DNA of 12,283 nucleotides from an uncultured Erysipelotrichaceae bacterium (GTDB lineage: Bacteria; Bacillota_I; Bacilli_A; Erysipelotrichales; Erysipelotrichaceae). Within the stretch, counting starts at the first letter, position 1. Each line of letters opens with the position of its first letter. Shown here in pieces: positions 7,901-12,283 of this stretch. The notes below the pieces were generated by a model. That model worked only from the letters and a program-made list of their open reading frames with translations, was not told the DNA's origin and ran no database searches. Location of the stretch: assembly GCA_937893115.1 (NCBI GenBank), contig CALBGK010000136.1, positions 1 to 12,283 of the forward strand, read 5' to 3'. Made by a program: the position numbers and the translations under genes.

Positions 7901-8331
7901 CTTATATTCCTGAAAACTTCTCAACTAATGACTACGATAAGCTATCACTCTATCATCGCTTGGATGCCATCGATAGTAAGAAAGAACTCCTAGAATACTA
8001 TCTACAAGTTCAAGATGAATATGGTAAGCTTCCTAAGGAAGTAAAGGCTTTATTTGATAAAAAGCGCATGAGTCTATTTGTCGAGTTAGAAGATGTAGAG
8101 TCGATTAGAGTCATCAATAATGAATTCAAGGTCGTACTTACACCAAAGCGTTCAGATATGATAGACGGCATGAAATTATTTGAACTTTGCAGTAAGATTT
8201 CTAGAGATATCAGTATTCGTTATACTAAGTCAAAACTAGAATTCAATGTCAAAAATCAAAAGGACAACATTCAAAAAGTTATCCAATTACTAGATTCATT
8301 AGATAAGGTAAATAAAGATGAGAATAGATAA
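4951..8331 (+). CDS. mfd: Transcription-repair coupling factor Mfd
   Basis: At 1126 residues this is close to full family length. Mfd pushes RNA polymerase stalled at DNA lesions off the template and recruits UvrA for nucleotide excision repair. Domains in order: an N-terminal UvrB-like module without Walker motifs (about 1-330); a linker; the CarD-like RNA polymerase interaction domain beginning near 454 (LKAGDYVVHDQYGIGQF); then the RecG-like translocase with Walker A GDVGFGKT (605-612), DEEQ (706-709), SATPIPRTL, TTIIETGIDIPNANT and QIKGRVGRS (875-883); and the C-terminal TRCF autoinhibitory domain (about 970-1075). All helicase motifs look intact, so it should be active. No strong Shine-Dalgarno precedes the ATG, which overlaps the pth stop, so translation is probably coupled. 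Its 3' end overlaps the next gene by 14 nt. Confidence 0.98.
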   Translation: MKYKHLLEKLDKLIRDDDNHSSLSYSSLVEEVIKIVTRLKHSAEPLIVIKENAYLANRFYELLSPYFQDEVVLYLPEESLRAESIVASFENRAERLYALYRIIKKDYKIIVTSPYGFIRHLPSLSTLKDNLLKIKLNDTLDRDDLIKYLRYVGYEKTEHISSPLTYASRGSIVDIYTVNYSKPVRIEFFDDEIDSIRFFDINSQSTIEKLEEVEICFAKDVFFTERQKEELQDKCSNIGGEVELDIEYINRDVYAPNQYFYYSFFDNNHLKDYLDEHLLYLSDENKIAEHLKFLSEETITYIQEMAAENKLPLKFNVYGDFHRLCMNEKIVTGTAFTNPFPLITEVDLPYMSMVNLLNVIKKDKHDYIIIALNNKEYDEIKTVLDKNVIPYNIIQEDIKEGINLIKSDIVGGFEIKSLDLIVYTASELFKSKKRIGRFGQKYEEATVLSSYEDLKAGDYVVHDQYGIGQFVKIETREVNGIALDYLKIIYRGNDELLVPLSQFSLVRKYVSKDGVVPKLHKLGSKEWQNTKARVEADVSDLAQRLVKLYALREKKEGFAFSKDTKMQKDFEDEFVYELTKDQEKAINEVKKDMEDSRPMDRLLCGDVGFGKTEVAIRASFKAVCDHKQVAYLCPTTILSLQHYKTFVSRFANYPVRIELLNRYIAPAKQKQIVDDLKAGKIDILIGTHRILSKDISFNDLGLLIIDEEQRFGVEHKERIKELKSNIDVLSLSATPIPRTLQMSLIGIRSLSTLDTPPNNRYPVQTYVAFKSTGLIKEVIMRELVRGGQVFYLYNNIDEIYLVARRIQKELPSAKIKVAHGKMSKEEMEDVMLEFYHNEIDVLICTTIIETGIDIPNANTIIIDNAQNFGLAQLYQIKGRVGRSDRIAYAYLLIPEKKNLSEKSAKRLDAIKEFTALGSGYKIAMRDLSIRGAGDLLGPKQSGFIDNVGLDLYLMMLHDAIAREKGEMVEEKKKASPQVQVPIASYIPENFSTNDYDKLSLYHRLDAIDSKKELLEYYLQVQDEYGKLPKEVKALFDKKRMSLFVELEDVESIRVINNEFKVVLTPKRSDMIDGMKLFELCSKISRDISIRYTKSKLEFNVKNQKDNIQKVIQLLDSLDKVNKDENR

Positions 8332-8581
8332 ATATTTAAAAGTCGCAAGAATATTAAAACGTCGAACTATCGCCAAGGAATTGGCCGATTTAGGCAGATT
8401 AATAGTCAATGGTCGACCAGTTAAAGCTAGCTATGAAGTCAAGGTCAATGATGAGATAGATATCATCTTTGGTCATCGCATCTTAAGTGTCCGCGTGCTC
8501 ATGGTCGTCGAATACGCCAAGAAGGAAGACGCTTGCCTGATGTATGAAGTGCTTGGCGAAAAAACTAATGATGATGTATAA
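8318..8581 (+). CDS. rqcP: RqcP-like S4-domain ribosome quality-control protein (YabO family)
   Basis: This 87-residue protein consists almost wholly of an S4 RNA-binding domain. The opening MRIDKYLKVARILKRRT, then AKELADLGRLIVNG and VKVNDEIDIIFG, aligns by eye with Bacillus subtilis YabO/RqcP. RqcP binds the 50S-peptidyl-tRNA complex left after a stalled ribosome splits and works with RqcH to add C-terminal alanine tails. Arg2 and Arg16, both conserved in RqcP, are present. The position between mfd and divIC matches Bacillus, which favours RqcP over the heat-shock paralogue HslR. The start at 8318 lies inside the end of mfd, with AAGG at 8305-8308 as the Shine-Dalgarno, giving a 14-nt overlap. 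rqcH itself is not in the window. Confidence 0.92.
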   Translation: MRIDKYLKVARILKRRTIAKELADLGRLIVNGRPVKASYEVKVNDEIDIIFGHRILSVRVLMVVEYAKKEDACLMYEVLGEKTNDDV

Positions 8582-8927
8582 TTATCACATGCAAAAGAAG
8601 ACTAAAATAAAAAGAAGACCTAAGAGATTTGTAACTAAGATTGTCTCTATTGTGGTCATGGTAATAGCGATATATATGTTTGTGGGAGTTGGCCAAGAAG
8701 TATATACGACTCTTCAATTACAAAATCAGGCTAGAGAAGTTGAGATTCAACTCAATAATCTAAAAGAAGAAAATGCCACCTTGATCCAACAACGCGACAA
8801 GCTAGAAGACCCTAACTATGTCGAAACATATGCTCGTGGTGAATATATGTTCTCTAAGGATGATGAGAAGATATTTTATCTTCCTTCAAGCAGTGACACC
8901 CCAGCAACCACTGATAGTGCAGAATAA
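8574..8927 (+). CDS. divIC: DivIC/FtsB-family septum formation initiator
   Basis: This is a small bitopic division protein: a basic cytoplasmic N-terminus (QKKTKIKRRPKRF), one membrane helix (about VTKIVSIVVMVIAIYMFVGV), an extracellular coiled coil (QLQNQAREVEIQLNNLKEEN and onward) and the family signature DPNYVETYARGEYMFSKDDEKIFYLP. DivIC pairs with FtsL and DivIB in the divisome and helps activate septal peptidoglycan synthesis. The start is uncertain. Three consecutive in-frame ATGs (8568, 8571, 8574) overlap the rqcP stop, another lies at 8589, and the frame is open back to 8544; none has a good Shine-Dalgarno. I chose 8574 (117 residues), but 8589 (112 residues) also fits the usual short basic N-terminus. 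Translation probably restarts after the rqcP stop. It is the last gene of the operon, followed by a terminator. Confidence 0.9.
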   Translation: MYNYHMQKKTKIKRRPKRFVTKIVSIVVMVIAIYMFVGVGQEVYTTLQLQNQAREVEIQLNNLKEENATLIQQRDKLEDPNYVETYARGEYMFSKDDEKIFYLPSSSDTPATTDSAE

Positions 8928-8950
8928 AAGAGAGTTTAAGCTCTCTTTTT
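8926..8950. terminator. Bidirectional intrinsic terminator between convergent genes
   Basis: AAAAGAGAG (8926-8934) pairs perfectly with CTCTCTTTT (8941-8949) around the loop TTTAAG. The A-run at the left and T-run at the right supply a U-tail in both directions. It ends divIC on the plus strand and the 120-residue gene on the minus strand, and overlaps both stop codons. Confidence 0.9.
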
Positions 8951-9311
8951 AAAATGGATTGATTTTACTTAAAGCACTGACGGTTATATTGGCCTTAGCT
9001 ACTCTTCCAACTGAAGAAATTAATGATTTCTTTTCGTGTTTCTTATAATCTTTAGATACTAGACGTGCAAAGATGAAGATGCCCAGGGCTGTCTTAAAGT
9101 TTTTAATGGAATTAGATATCCTTGTATGATATTCATCTATGGCATGATTGAAACTATTTACTTGCCCATTAACTCTATCAATATTTTGACTTATATGCCT
9201 TGATAGTTTTTTGCTCCTGCTTATGAAGTTGATAAGGAAGCACAAAAGTATTATTCCTATAATAATATATAGATAGATAATATAAGAATTAAAGAGTCTT
9301 AGAATTTCCAT
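8949..9311 (-). CDS. Small membrane protein of unknown function
   Basis: I do not recognise this 120-residue protein. It starts with one long hydrophobic segment (about residues 9-30), followed by a basic stretch (SRSKKLSRH), which places the rest in the cytoplasm by the positive-inside rule. Residues 40-72 look like an amphipathic, possibly coiled-coil helix. A second, shorter hydrophobic patch (ALGIFIFARLV, 75-85) may lie on the membrane rather than cross it. The C-terminus is basic. The overall shape resembles small membrane-anchored coiled-coil proteins such as the DUF948/YtxG type, but I see no signature and do not assign it. AGAGGT abuts the ATG with about one nt of spacing, too close for normal initiation. 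A TGTTAGAAT element upstream would start the mRNA at the ATG itself. It lies 59 nt downstream of the YigZ gene on the same strand and may also be co-transcribed with it. Confidence 0.75.
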   Translation of the reverse strand: MEILRLFNSYIIYLYIIIGIILLCFLINFISRSKKLSRHISQNIDRVNGQVNSFNHAIDEYHTRISNSIKNFKTALGIFIFARLVSKDYKKHEKKSLISSVGRVAKANITVSALSKINPF

Positions 9312-9317
9312 ACCTCT

Positions 9318-9326
9318 ATTCTAACA
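9318..9326 (-). promoter_or_regulatory. Candidate extended -10 immediately upstream of the 120-residue gene
   Basis: On the minus strand TGT (9326-9324) precedes TAGAAT (9323-9318), and six nt (AGAGGT) separate it from the ATG at 9311. Standard -10 to start-site spacing puts transcription at the A of the ATG, which would give a leaderless mRNA. No -35 is apparent. It could be chance in AT-rich DNA. Confidence 0.4.
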
Positions 9327-9370
9327 TCTTTTGCCCATTTATGTTTCTAGATAAAAAAGTAAATGAAAAT

Positions 9371-9967
9371 TTAATCGATAATCTTTTTAACTTTGATATC
9401 ACCTATGGAGATCGGAGATATGCCTTTAGTAAATTCTAATATCTTATCTAATTTGTTTATATCATCTAAAGCGAAGGTGTAATCGACCGTCTCAGTATAT
9501 TCTTTTTTTAAATCTATAGTATTAGAAGATAGATAATATTCTATCTTATTGGCCATATCATAGCTTAGTGAAAGATAGAAGGATGGATAAACTACTTCGA
9601 TATATTTTATCGCTAGTTTTAAAGCCTCAGATACACTAGAAGAATAGGCTCTAATAAGTCCGCCAGCTCCAAGTTTTATTCCCCCAAAGTATCTGACGAC
9701 ATAAGCGGCGATATGATTCATCTCATTTTTACTTAAGACATTCAAGATGGGCATGCCAGCTGTTCCACTAGGTTCGCCATCATCAGAAGACTTTTGATTG
9801 TCATCATAGATAAAGGCACTACAGATATGGGTGGCATCGTAGTGCTTCTTTTTGAGATTTTTCAGTTCTTCCTTATATTCATCAATATTATTTAAGGGCT
9901 TTAAATAGGTGATAAAACGAGATTTTTGAATGATGATCTCATTTTGGACTTCATCTTTTATAAACAT
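9371..9967 (-). CDS. IMPACT/YigZ (UPF0029) family protein
   Basis: This 198-residue protein has the two-domain YigZ/YvyE architecture. The N-terminal UPF0029/IMPACT domain (about 10-115) contains QKSRF, HYDATHICSAF (His47 region), SSDDGEPSGTAGMPIL (DDGEP at 62-66), VVRYFGGIKLGAGGLIRAYS (RYFGG at 92-96). A C-terminal DUF1949-type ferredoxin-like domain (about 128-185) follows. The eukaryotic relative IMPACT restrains the kinase GCN2; bacterial members are thought to bind nucleic acid or ribosomes, but their job is not settled. The frame stays open for 24 more codons into the divergent MATE gene. I chose the ATG at 9967 because homologues begin a few residues before the conserved IIIQKSRF segment and because a consensus TATAAT sits 6 nt upstream. 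No Shine-Dalgarno is present, so a leaderless transcript is predicted. Confidence 0.93.
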   Translation of the reverse strand: MFIKDEVQNEIIIQKSRFITYLKPLNNIDEYKEELKNLKKKHYDATHICSAFIYDDNQKSSDDGEPSGTAGMPILNVLSKNEMNHIAAYVVRYFGGIKLGAGGLIRAYSSSVSEALKLAIKYIEVVYPSFYLSLSYDMANKIEYYLSSNTIDLKKEYTETVDYTFALDDINKLDKILEFTKGISPISIGDIKVKKIID

Positions 9968-9973
9968 ATATAC

Positions 9974-9979
9974 ATTATA
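9974..9979 (-). promoter_or_regulatory. -10 box of the YigZ gene (left arm of palindromic divergent promoter)
   Basis: On the minus strand TATAAT (9979 to 9974) is a perfect consensus, followed by GTATAT and the ATG at 9967. The predicted start is the A of the ATG. No TG extension and no good -35 are visible; any -35 would lie inside the first codons of the MATE gene. Confidence 0.6.
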
Positions 9980-9988
9980 TGATATAAT
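9980..9988 (+). promoter_or_regulatory. Extended -10 promoter of the MATE gene
   Basis: TGA (9980-9982) precedes the consensus TATAAT (9983-9988), with seven nt (AGCCATC) between it and the ATG at 9996. Usual spacing predicts a start at 9995-9996, so the mRNA would be leaderless. The -35 region would fall within the 5' end of the YigZ gene and shows no good match. Confidence 0.65.
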
Positions 9989-9995
9989 AGCCATC

Positions 9996-11357
9996 ATGAG
10001 TACGAAATTAGATAAGATGGCCACTTGGCCTGTGGGCAAATTATTATTTTCAATGGGAATACCTGCCGTATTTTCGATGCTTATTCAAGCGATGTACAAT
10101 GTGGTGGATTCCGTTTATATCTCCAATTATTCTCAAGATGCCTTATTTGCGATAGGCCTGGCTTCACCAATGCAGATGATAAGCCTATCTTTAGCTTTAG
10201 GGGGAGCAGTTGGTGTAGGCACCTTATTATCGCGAAGATTGGGTGAGAAAAATCATGAAGAAGCTAACGCTATTGCGACAACTGGTATTATTATTACCAT
10301 CATTCATATCATCGTCATCATTCTACTTGCAGTCGTGGGAATACGACCTTTTTTAAGTTTGTTTACACCTAGAGCAGAAATAATAGAACTAGGTTATGAC
10401 TATTTGATTATTGTCATGGGAGTGTGTTTTGGACAATTCTTTGCGATATTATTCGAAAGAATACTGCAAGCCCAAGGTAAGATGATGTTTCCAATGTTTT
10501 CGCAACTCATTGGTGCTGTGGTCAATATTGTCTTAGACCCTATCTTTATCTTTGGTAATGGATTTATCCCTGAGATGGGTATGATGGGTGCAGCGATAGC
10601 GACCGTCTTAGGTCAGATAGCTGGTATGATATTTATTGCCTGTGCTTTATTTTTTGGCAAACATGAAGTTAAAATCAGTTTCCACAACTTTAAGATGAAG
10701 GCTGAACGCTTAAGGGATATTTATGCCGTTGGCATTCCGACAGCTGTCATCAATATGATTTCTTCATTCACTACTACTTTGATGAATGGAGTATTGGTCA
10801 GCTTCTCAGAAAATGCGGTTACAAGTTTAAGTATTTACTTCCGTCTACAGTCTTTCGTCTTTATGCCTATCTATGGCTTTAACCAAGGTGCTTTACCAAT
10901 CCTTTCATATACTTATGGAGCGCGAAATGCCGAAAGATATCTCAAGACAACGAAGCTATACATCTTGACTGCCGTTATTTGTATGACTATAGGTACTGCC
11001 ATATTTATCTTTAAGCCAGATTTCTTATTATCTTTCTTTGAAATGGATCAAGCCCTTTTCGATGTAGCGGTCACGACCTTACAGATTATCGCGATATCTT
11101 TTGTTCCAGCCGCTTTGTCTATTGTCATCTCTACTGTTTTCCAATCATTTGGAAACGGTACTACGGCCATGGTTCAATCAATCTTGCGTCAACTAGTTGT
11201 ATTGGTACCTTTAGCTTATCTATTGGCTCAATTTGGCATCTTAGACCTCGTATGGTATGCATATCCAATAGCTGAGATATTTGTGGCGATATGTTTTGTG
11301 CCACTAGCTATCAAGGCATATAAGAAATCATTTAATCTACAAAGCGATATTCAATAA
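9996..11357 (+). CDS. MATE-family multidrug/metabolite exporter
   Basis: This 453-residue protein has repeated hydrophobic segments consistent with the 12 helices in two homologous halves of MATE transporters. MSTKLDKMATWPVGKLLFSMGIPAV is a typical start for Firmicute MATE proteins of the MepA/NorM-like group, followed by MYNVVDSVYI, LGGAVGVGTLLSRRLGE, ERILQAQGKMMFPM, VLDPIFIFG, GMMGAAIATVLGQ, VGIPTAV and FNQGALPILSYTYGARN. Members export drugs or metabolites from the cell using a sodium or proton gradient; the substrate cannot be read from sequence. The frame is open back to 9930, but that would overlap the divergent YigZ gene and run through its promoter, so I use 9996. There is no Shine-Dalgarno upstream. 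The coding sequence ends inside its own terminator stem. Confidence 0.95.
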   Translation: MSTKLDKMATWPVGKLLFSMGIPAVFSMLIQAMYNVVDSVYISNYSQDALFAIGLASPMQMISLSLALGGAVGVGTLLSRRLGEKNHEEANAIATTGIIITIIHIIVIILLAVVGIRPFLSLFTPRAEIIELGYDYLIIVMGVCFGQFFAILFERILQAQGKMMFPMFSQLIGAVVNIVLDPIFIFGNGFIPEMGMMGAAIATVLGQIAGMIFIACALFFGKHEVKISFHNFKMKAERLRDIYAVGIPTAVINMISSFTTTLMNGVLVSFSENAVTSLSIYFRLQSFVFMPIYGFNQGALPILSYTYGARNAERYLKTTKLYILTAVICMTIGTAIFIFKPDFLLSFFEMDQALFDVAVTTLQIIAISFVPAALSIVISTVFQSFGNGTTAMVQSILRQLVVLVPLAYLLAQFGILDLVWYAYPIAEIFVAICFVPLAIKAYKKSFNLQSDIQ

Positions 11358-11367
11358 TCGCTTTTTT
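11341..11367 (+). terminator. Intrinsic terminator of the MATE gene
   Basis: AAAGCGAT (11341-11348) pairs perfectly with ATCGCTTT (11357-11364) around an 8-nt loop, followed by continuing T residues (11362-11367). The left arm encodes the last codons of the MATE protein and the stop codon lies at the loop and right arm. Confidence 0.85.
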
Positions 11368-11393
11368 GTCAAGTCTATTAATAATTATATTCT
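11366..11393 (+). promoter_or_regulatory. Possible promoter for the Tex-like gene
   Basis: TTGTCA (11366-11371) resembles a -35. Candidate -10 boxes are TATATT (11386-11391, spacer 14) or the poorer TATTCT (11388-11393, spacer 16). A start near 11400 leaves room for the GAGGAAGG Shine-Dalgarno at 11410-11417. The match is weak and the T-tract of the preceding terminator supplies part of the -35. Confidence 0.3.
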
Positions 11394-11422
11394 TTAGGTA
11401 ATATTGTTGAGGAAGGTGAATT

Positions 11423-12283
11423 ATGGAAGAAATCATTAAGAAAGTCGCAAGTGAATTAAATATCGCTATTAAACAAGTTGAAAATACCCTAAAACTCTTA
11501 GAAGAAGGTAATACTGTGCCTTTTATAGCTCGTTATCGTAAAGAGATGACGCATAACCTAAATGAGGAAGAGATTGATTATATTCAAAAAGAATATACTT
11601 ATCTAGTTAATTTAAATAAGCGTAAAGAGGATGTCATGCGCTTAATTGAGACCCAGGGCAAACTTACTGACGAGATAAAAGAGAGCATTATAAATGCTCA
11701 GAAATTAAATGAGTTAGAAGATATCTATCGCCCTTATCGTCAAAAGAGAAAGACTAGAGCAACAGAAGCTGTGCGCAAAGGTTTAAAACCATTAAGTGAA
11801 TACATGTTGGCACTAAATAGAAGTGGTGATATATATGAGGAAGCTAAGAAGTATCTAAGCGAGGAAGTTACTAGTGTAGATGAGGCCTTAAAGGGAGCTA
11901 AGGACATTATTGCGGAGATAGTTAGTGATGATGCTAATAATCGTCAAAAGATACGCTCATCTCTAGAAAACTATTCCACGATAGTCACTAAGGAAAAGAA
12001 GGAACATAAAGATGAAAAGAAGGTATACGAGCTCTATTATGATCATCATGAAAAGTTCAAGTATATCGAAGCGCATCGCGTGATGGCGATCGAGAGAGCG
12101 GTCAATGAAAAAGTCATCACTAAAACTTTTGAATATGATAAAGAATATTTAGTAAATTATGCATATAATGCCCTGACCAAGAAGCGCCATTTTGTGGGTG
12201 AAGAATTAGTTATGGAAGCTGTGCGTGATGGTTTAGAACGCCTAGCCTTTCCAAGCGTAGAAAATGAAGTGTGGGGTACTGTT
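11423..12283 (+). CDS. tex: Tex/YdcI-like S1 RNA-binding transcription accessory protein (3' end outside window)
   Basis: The frame is open for 287 codons to the window edge; full-length Tex proteins are about 720-780 residues. The N-terminal helical region has the Tex hallmarks EEGNTVPFIARYRKEMT (near residues 27-43), LNKRKEDVMRLIE, QGKLT and LEDIYRPYRQKRKTRA, then KGLKPL. Around residue 215 the usual HRxLAxxRGExE motif reads HRVMAIERAVNE, so the RG pair is RA here. FPSVENEVW near the end corresponds to the PSIExE segment before the YqgF-like domain, which lies beyond the window with the HhH and S1 domains. Tex proteins bind RNA and associate with transcription or ribosomes; the exact role is unsettled. 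A good Shine-Dalgarno (GAGGAAGG, 11410-11417) supports the ATG at 11423. Confidence 0.93.
   Translation, partial: MEEIIKKVASELNIAIKQVENTLKLLEEGNTVPFIARYRKEMTHNLNEEEIDYIQKEYTYLVNLNKRKEDVMRLIETQGKLTDEIKESIINAQKLNELEDIYRPYRQKRKTRATEAVRKGLKPLSEYMLALNRSGDIYEEAKKYLSEEVTSVDEALKGAKDIIAEIVSDDANNRQKIRSSLENYSTIVTKEKKEHKDEKKVYELYYDHHEKFKYIEAHRVMAIERAVNEKVITKTFEYDKEYLVNYAYNALTKKRHFVGEELVMEAVRDGLERLAFPSVENEVWGTV

Larger units (their letters stand above)
9974..9988. repeat. 15-bp perfect palindrome joining two divergent -10 boxes
   Basis: ATTATAT-G-ATATAAT is a perfect inverted repeat with one central base. The outer six bases of each arm are a consensus TATAAT reading outward, toward the YigZ gene on the left and the MATE gene on the right, separated by three bp (TGA). 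The intergenic space is only 28 bp. Confidence 0.9.

Noticed and set aside
8577..8582. TATAAT at the rqcP stop, considered as a promoter for divIC
   Set aside because: There is no TGN extension at the right place and no -35, and the hexamer is formed by the GTA-TAA stop context in AT-rich DNA; coupling to rqcP explains divIC better.
9930..10039. Longer, mutually overlapping starts for the YigZ and MATE genes
   Set aside because: Each extension runs through the shared promoter palindrome into the other gene and adds residues not seen at the start of these families.

Overview
The window comes from a low-GC (roughly one-third G+C by eye) member of the Bacillota. Gene content and order (metG, then pth-mfd-rqcP-divIC, then a tex homologue) resemble the Bacillus spoVC-mfd-yabO-divIC neighbourhood, but the sporulation genes that sit inside it in Bacillus (spoVT, yabP, yabQ) are absent. 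I infer a non-model Firmicute, possibly of the Erysipelotrichia type; the sequence does not prove that placement. TGA is used as a stop (positions 4401 and 4952), so the Mycoplasma code is not in use.

Layout. (1) 1-443: the 3' end of metG (C-terminal tRNA-binding OB-fold), closed by a good intrinsic terminator. (2) 546-3453: an extracytoplasmic acylation module made of a DUF4358 lipoprotein, an AlgI/DltB-like MBOAT O-acyltransferase and a DHHW-family SGNH-like protein, reading in one direction. (3) 3489-8927: a tightly packed series in which four of the five genes overlap their upstream neighbour: an unrecognised membrane-anchored protein with a strongly acidic tail, pth (peptidyl-tRNA hydrolase), mfd (transcription-repair coupling factor), rqcP (S4-domain ribosome quality-control factor) and a divIC/ftsB-like division protein. 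A symmetric terminator at 8926-8950 closes it and also serves the convergent gene. (4) 8949-9967, minus strand: an unrecognised 120-residue membrane protein and an IMPACT/YigZ-family protein. (5) 9996-11357, plus strand: a MATE exporter, divergent from the YigZ gene across only 28 bp. (6) 11423 to the window end: the 5' part of a Tex/YdcI-like RNA-binding protein.

How the genes fit together. Region 2 looks like a self-contained surface-glycan modification system: the MBOAT channels acyl groups across the membrane and the membrane-tethered DHHW protein probably transfers them outside, with the lipoprotein as a possible accessory. Region 3 groups housekeeping factors that deal with stalled gene expression: Pth recycles dropped-off peptidyl-tRNA, RqcP acts on split 50S subunits carrying stalled chains, and Mfd removes stalled RNA polymerase.

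The most unusual signal is regulatory. Four promoter candidates share an extended -10 of the form TGWTANAAT. At three genes (the 120-residue protein, the YigZ protein and the MATE exporter) the -10 lies 6-7 nt from the ATG with no usable Shine-Dalgarno, which predicts leaderless mRNAs. The two divergent -10 boxes at 9974-9988 form a perfect 15-bp palindrome, ATTATAT-G-ATATAAT. I found no CRISPR array, tRNA, rRNA, insertion sequence or phage gene, and no gene-free stretch over 300 bases.
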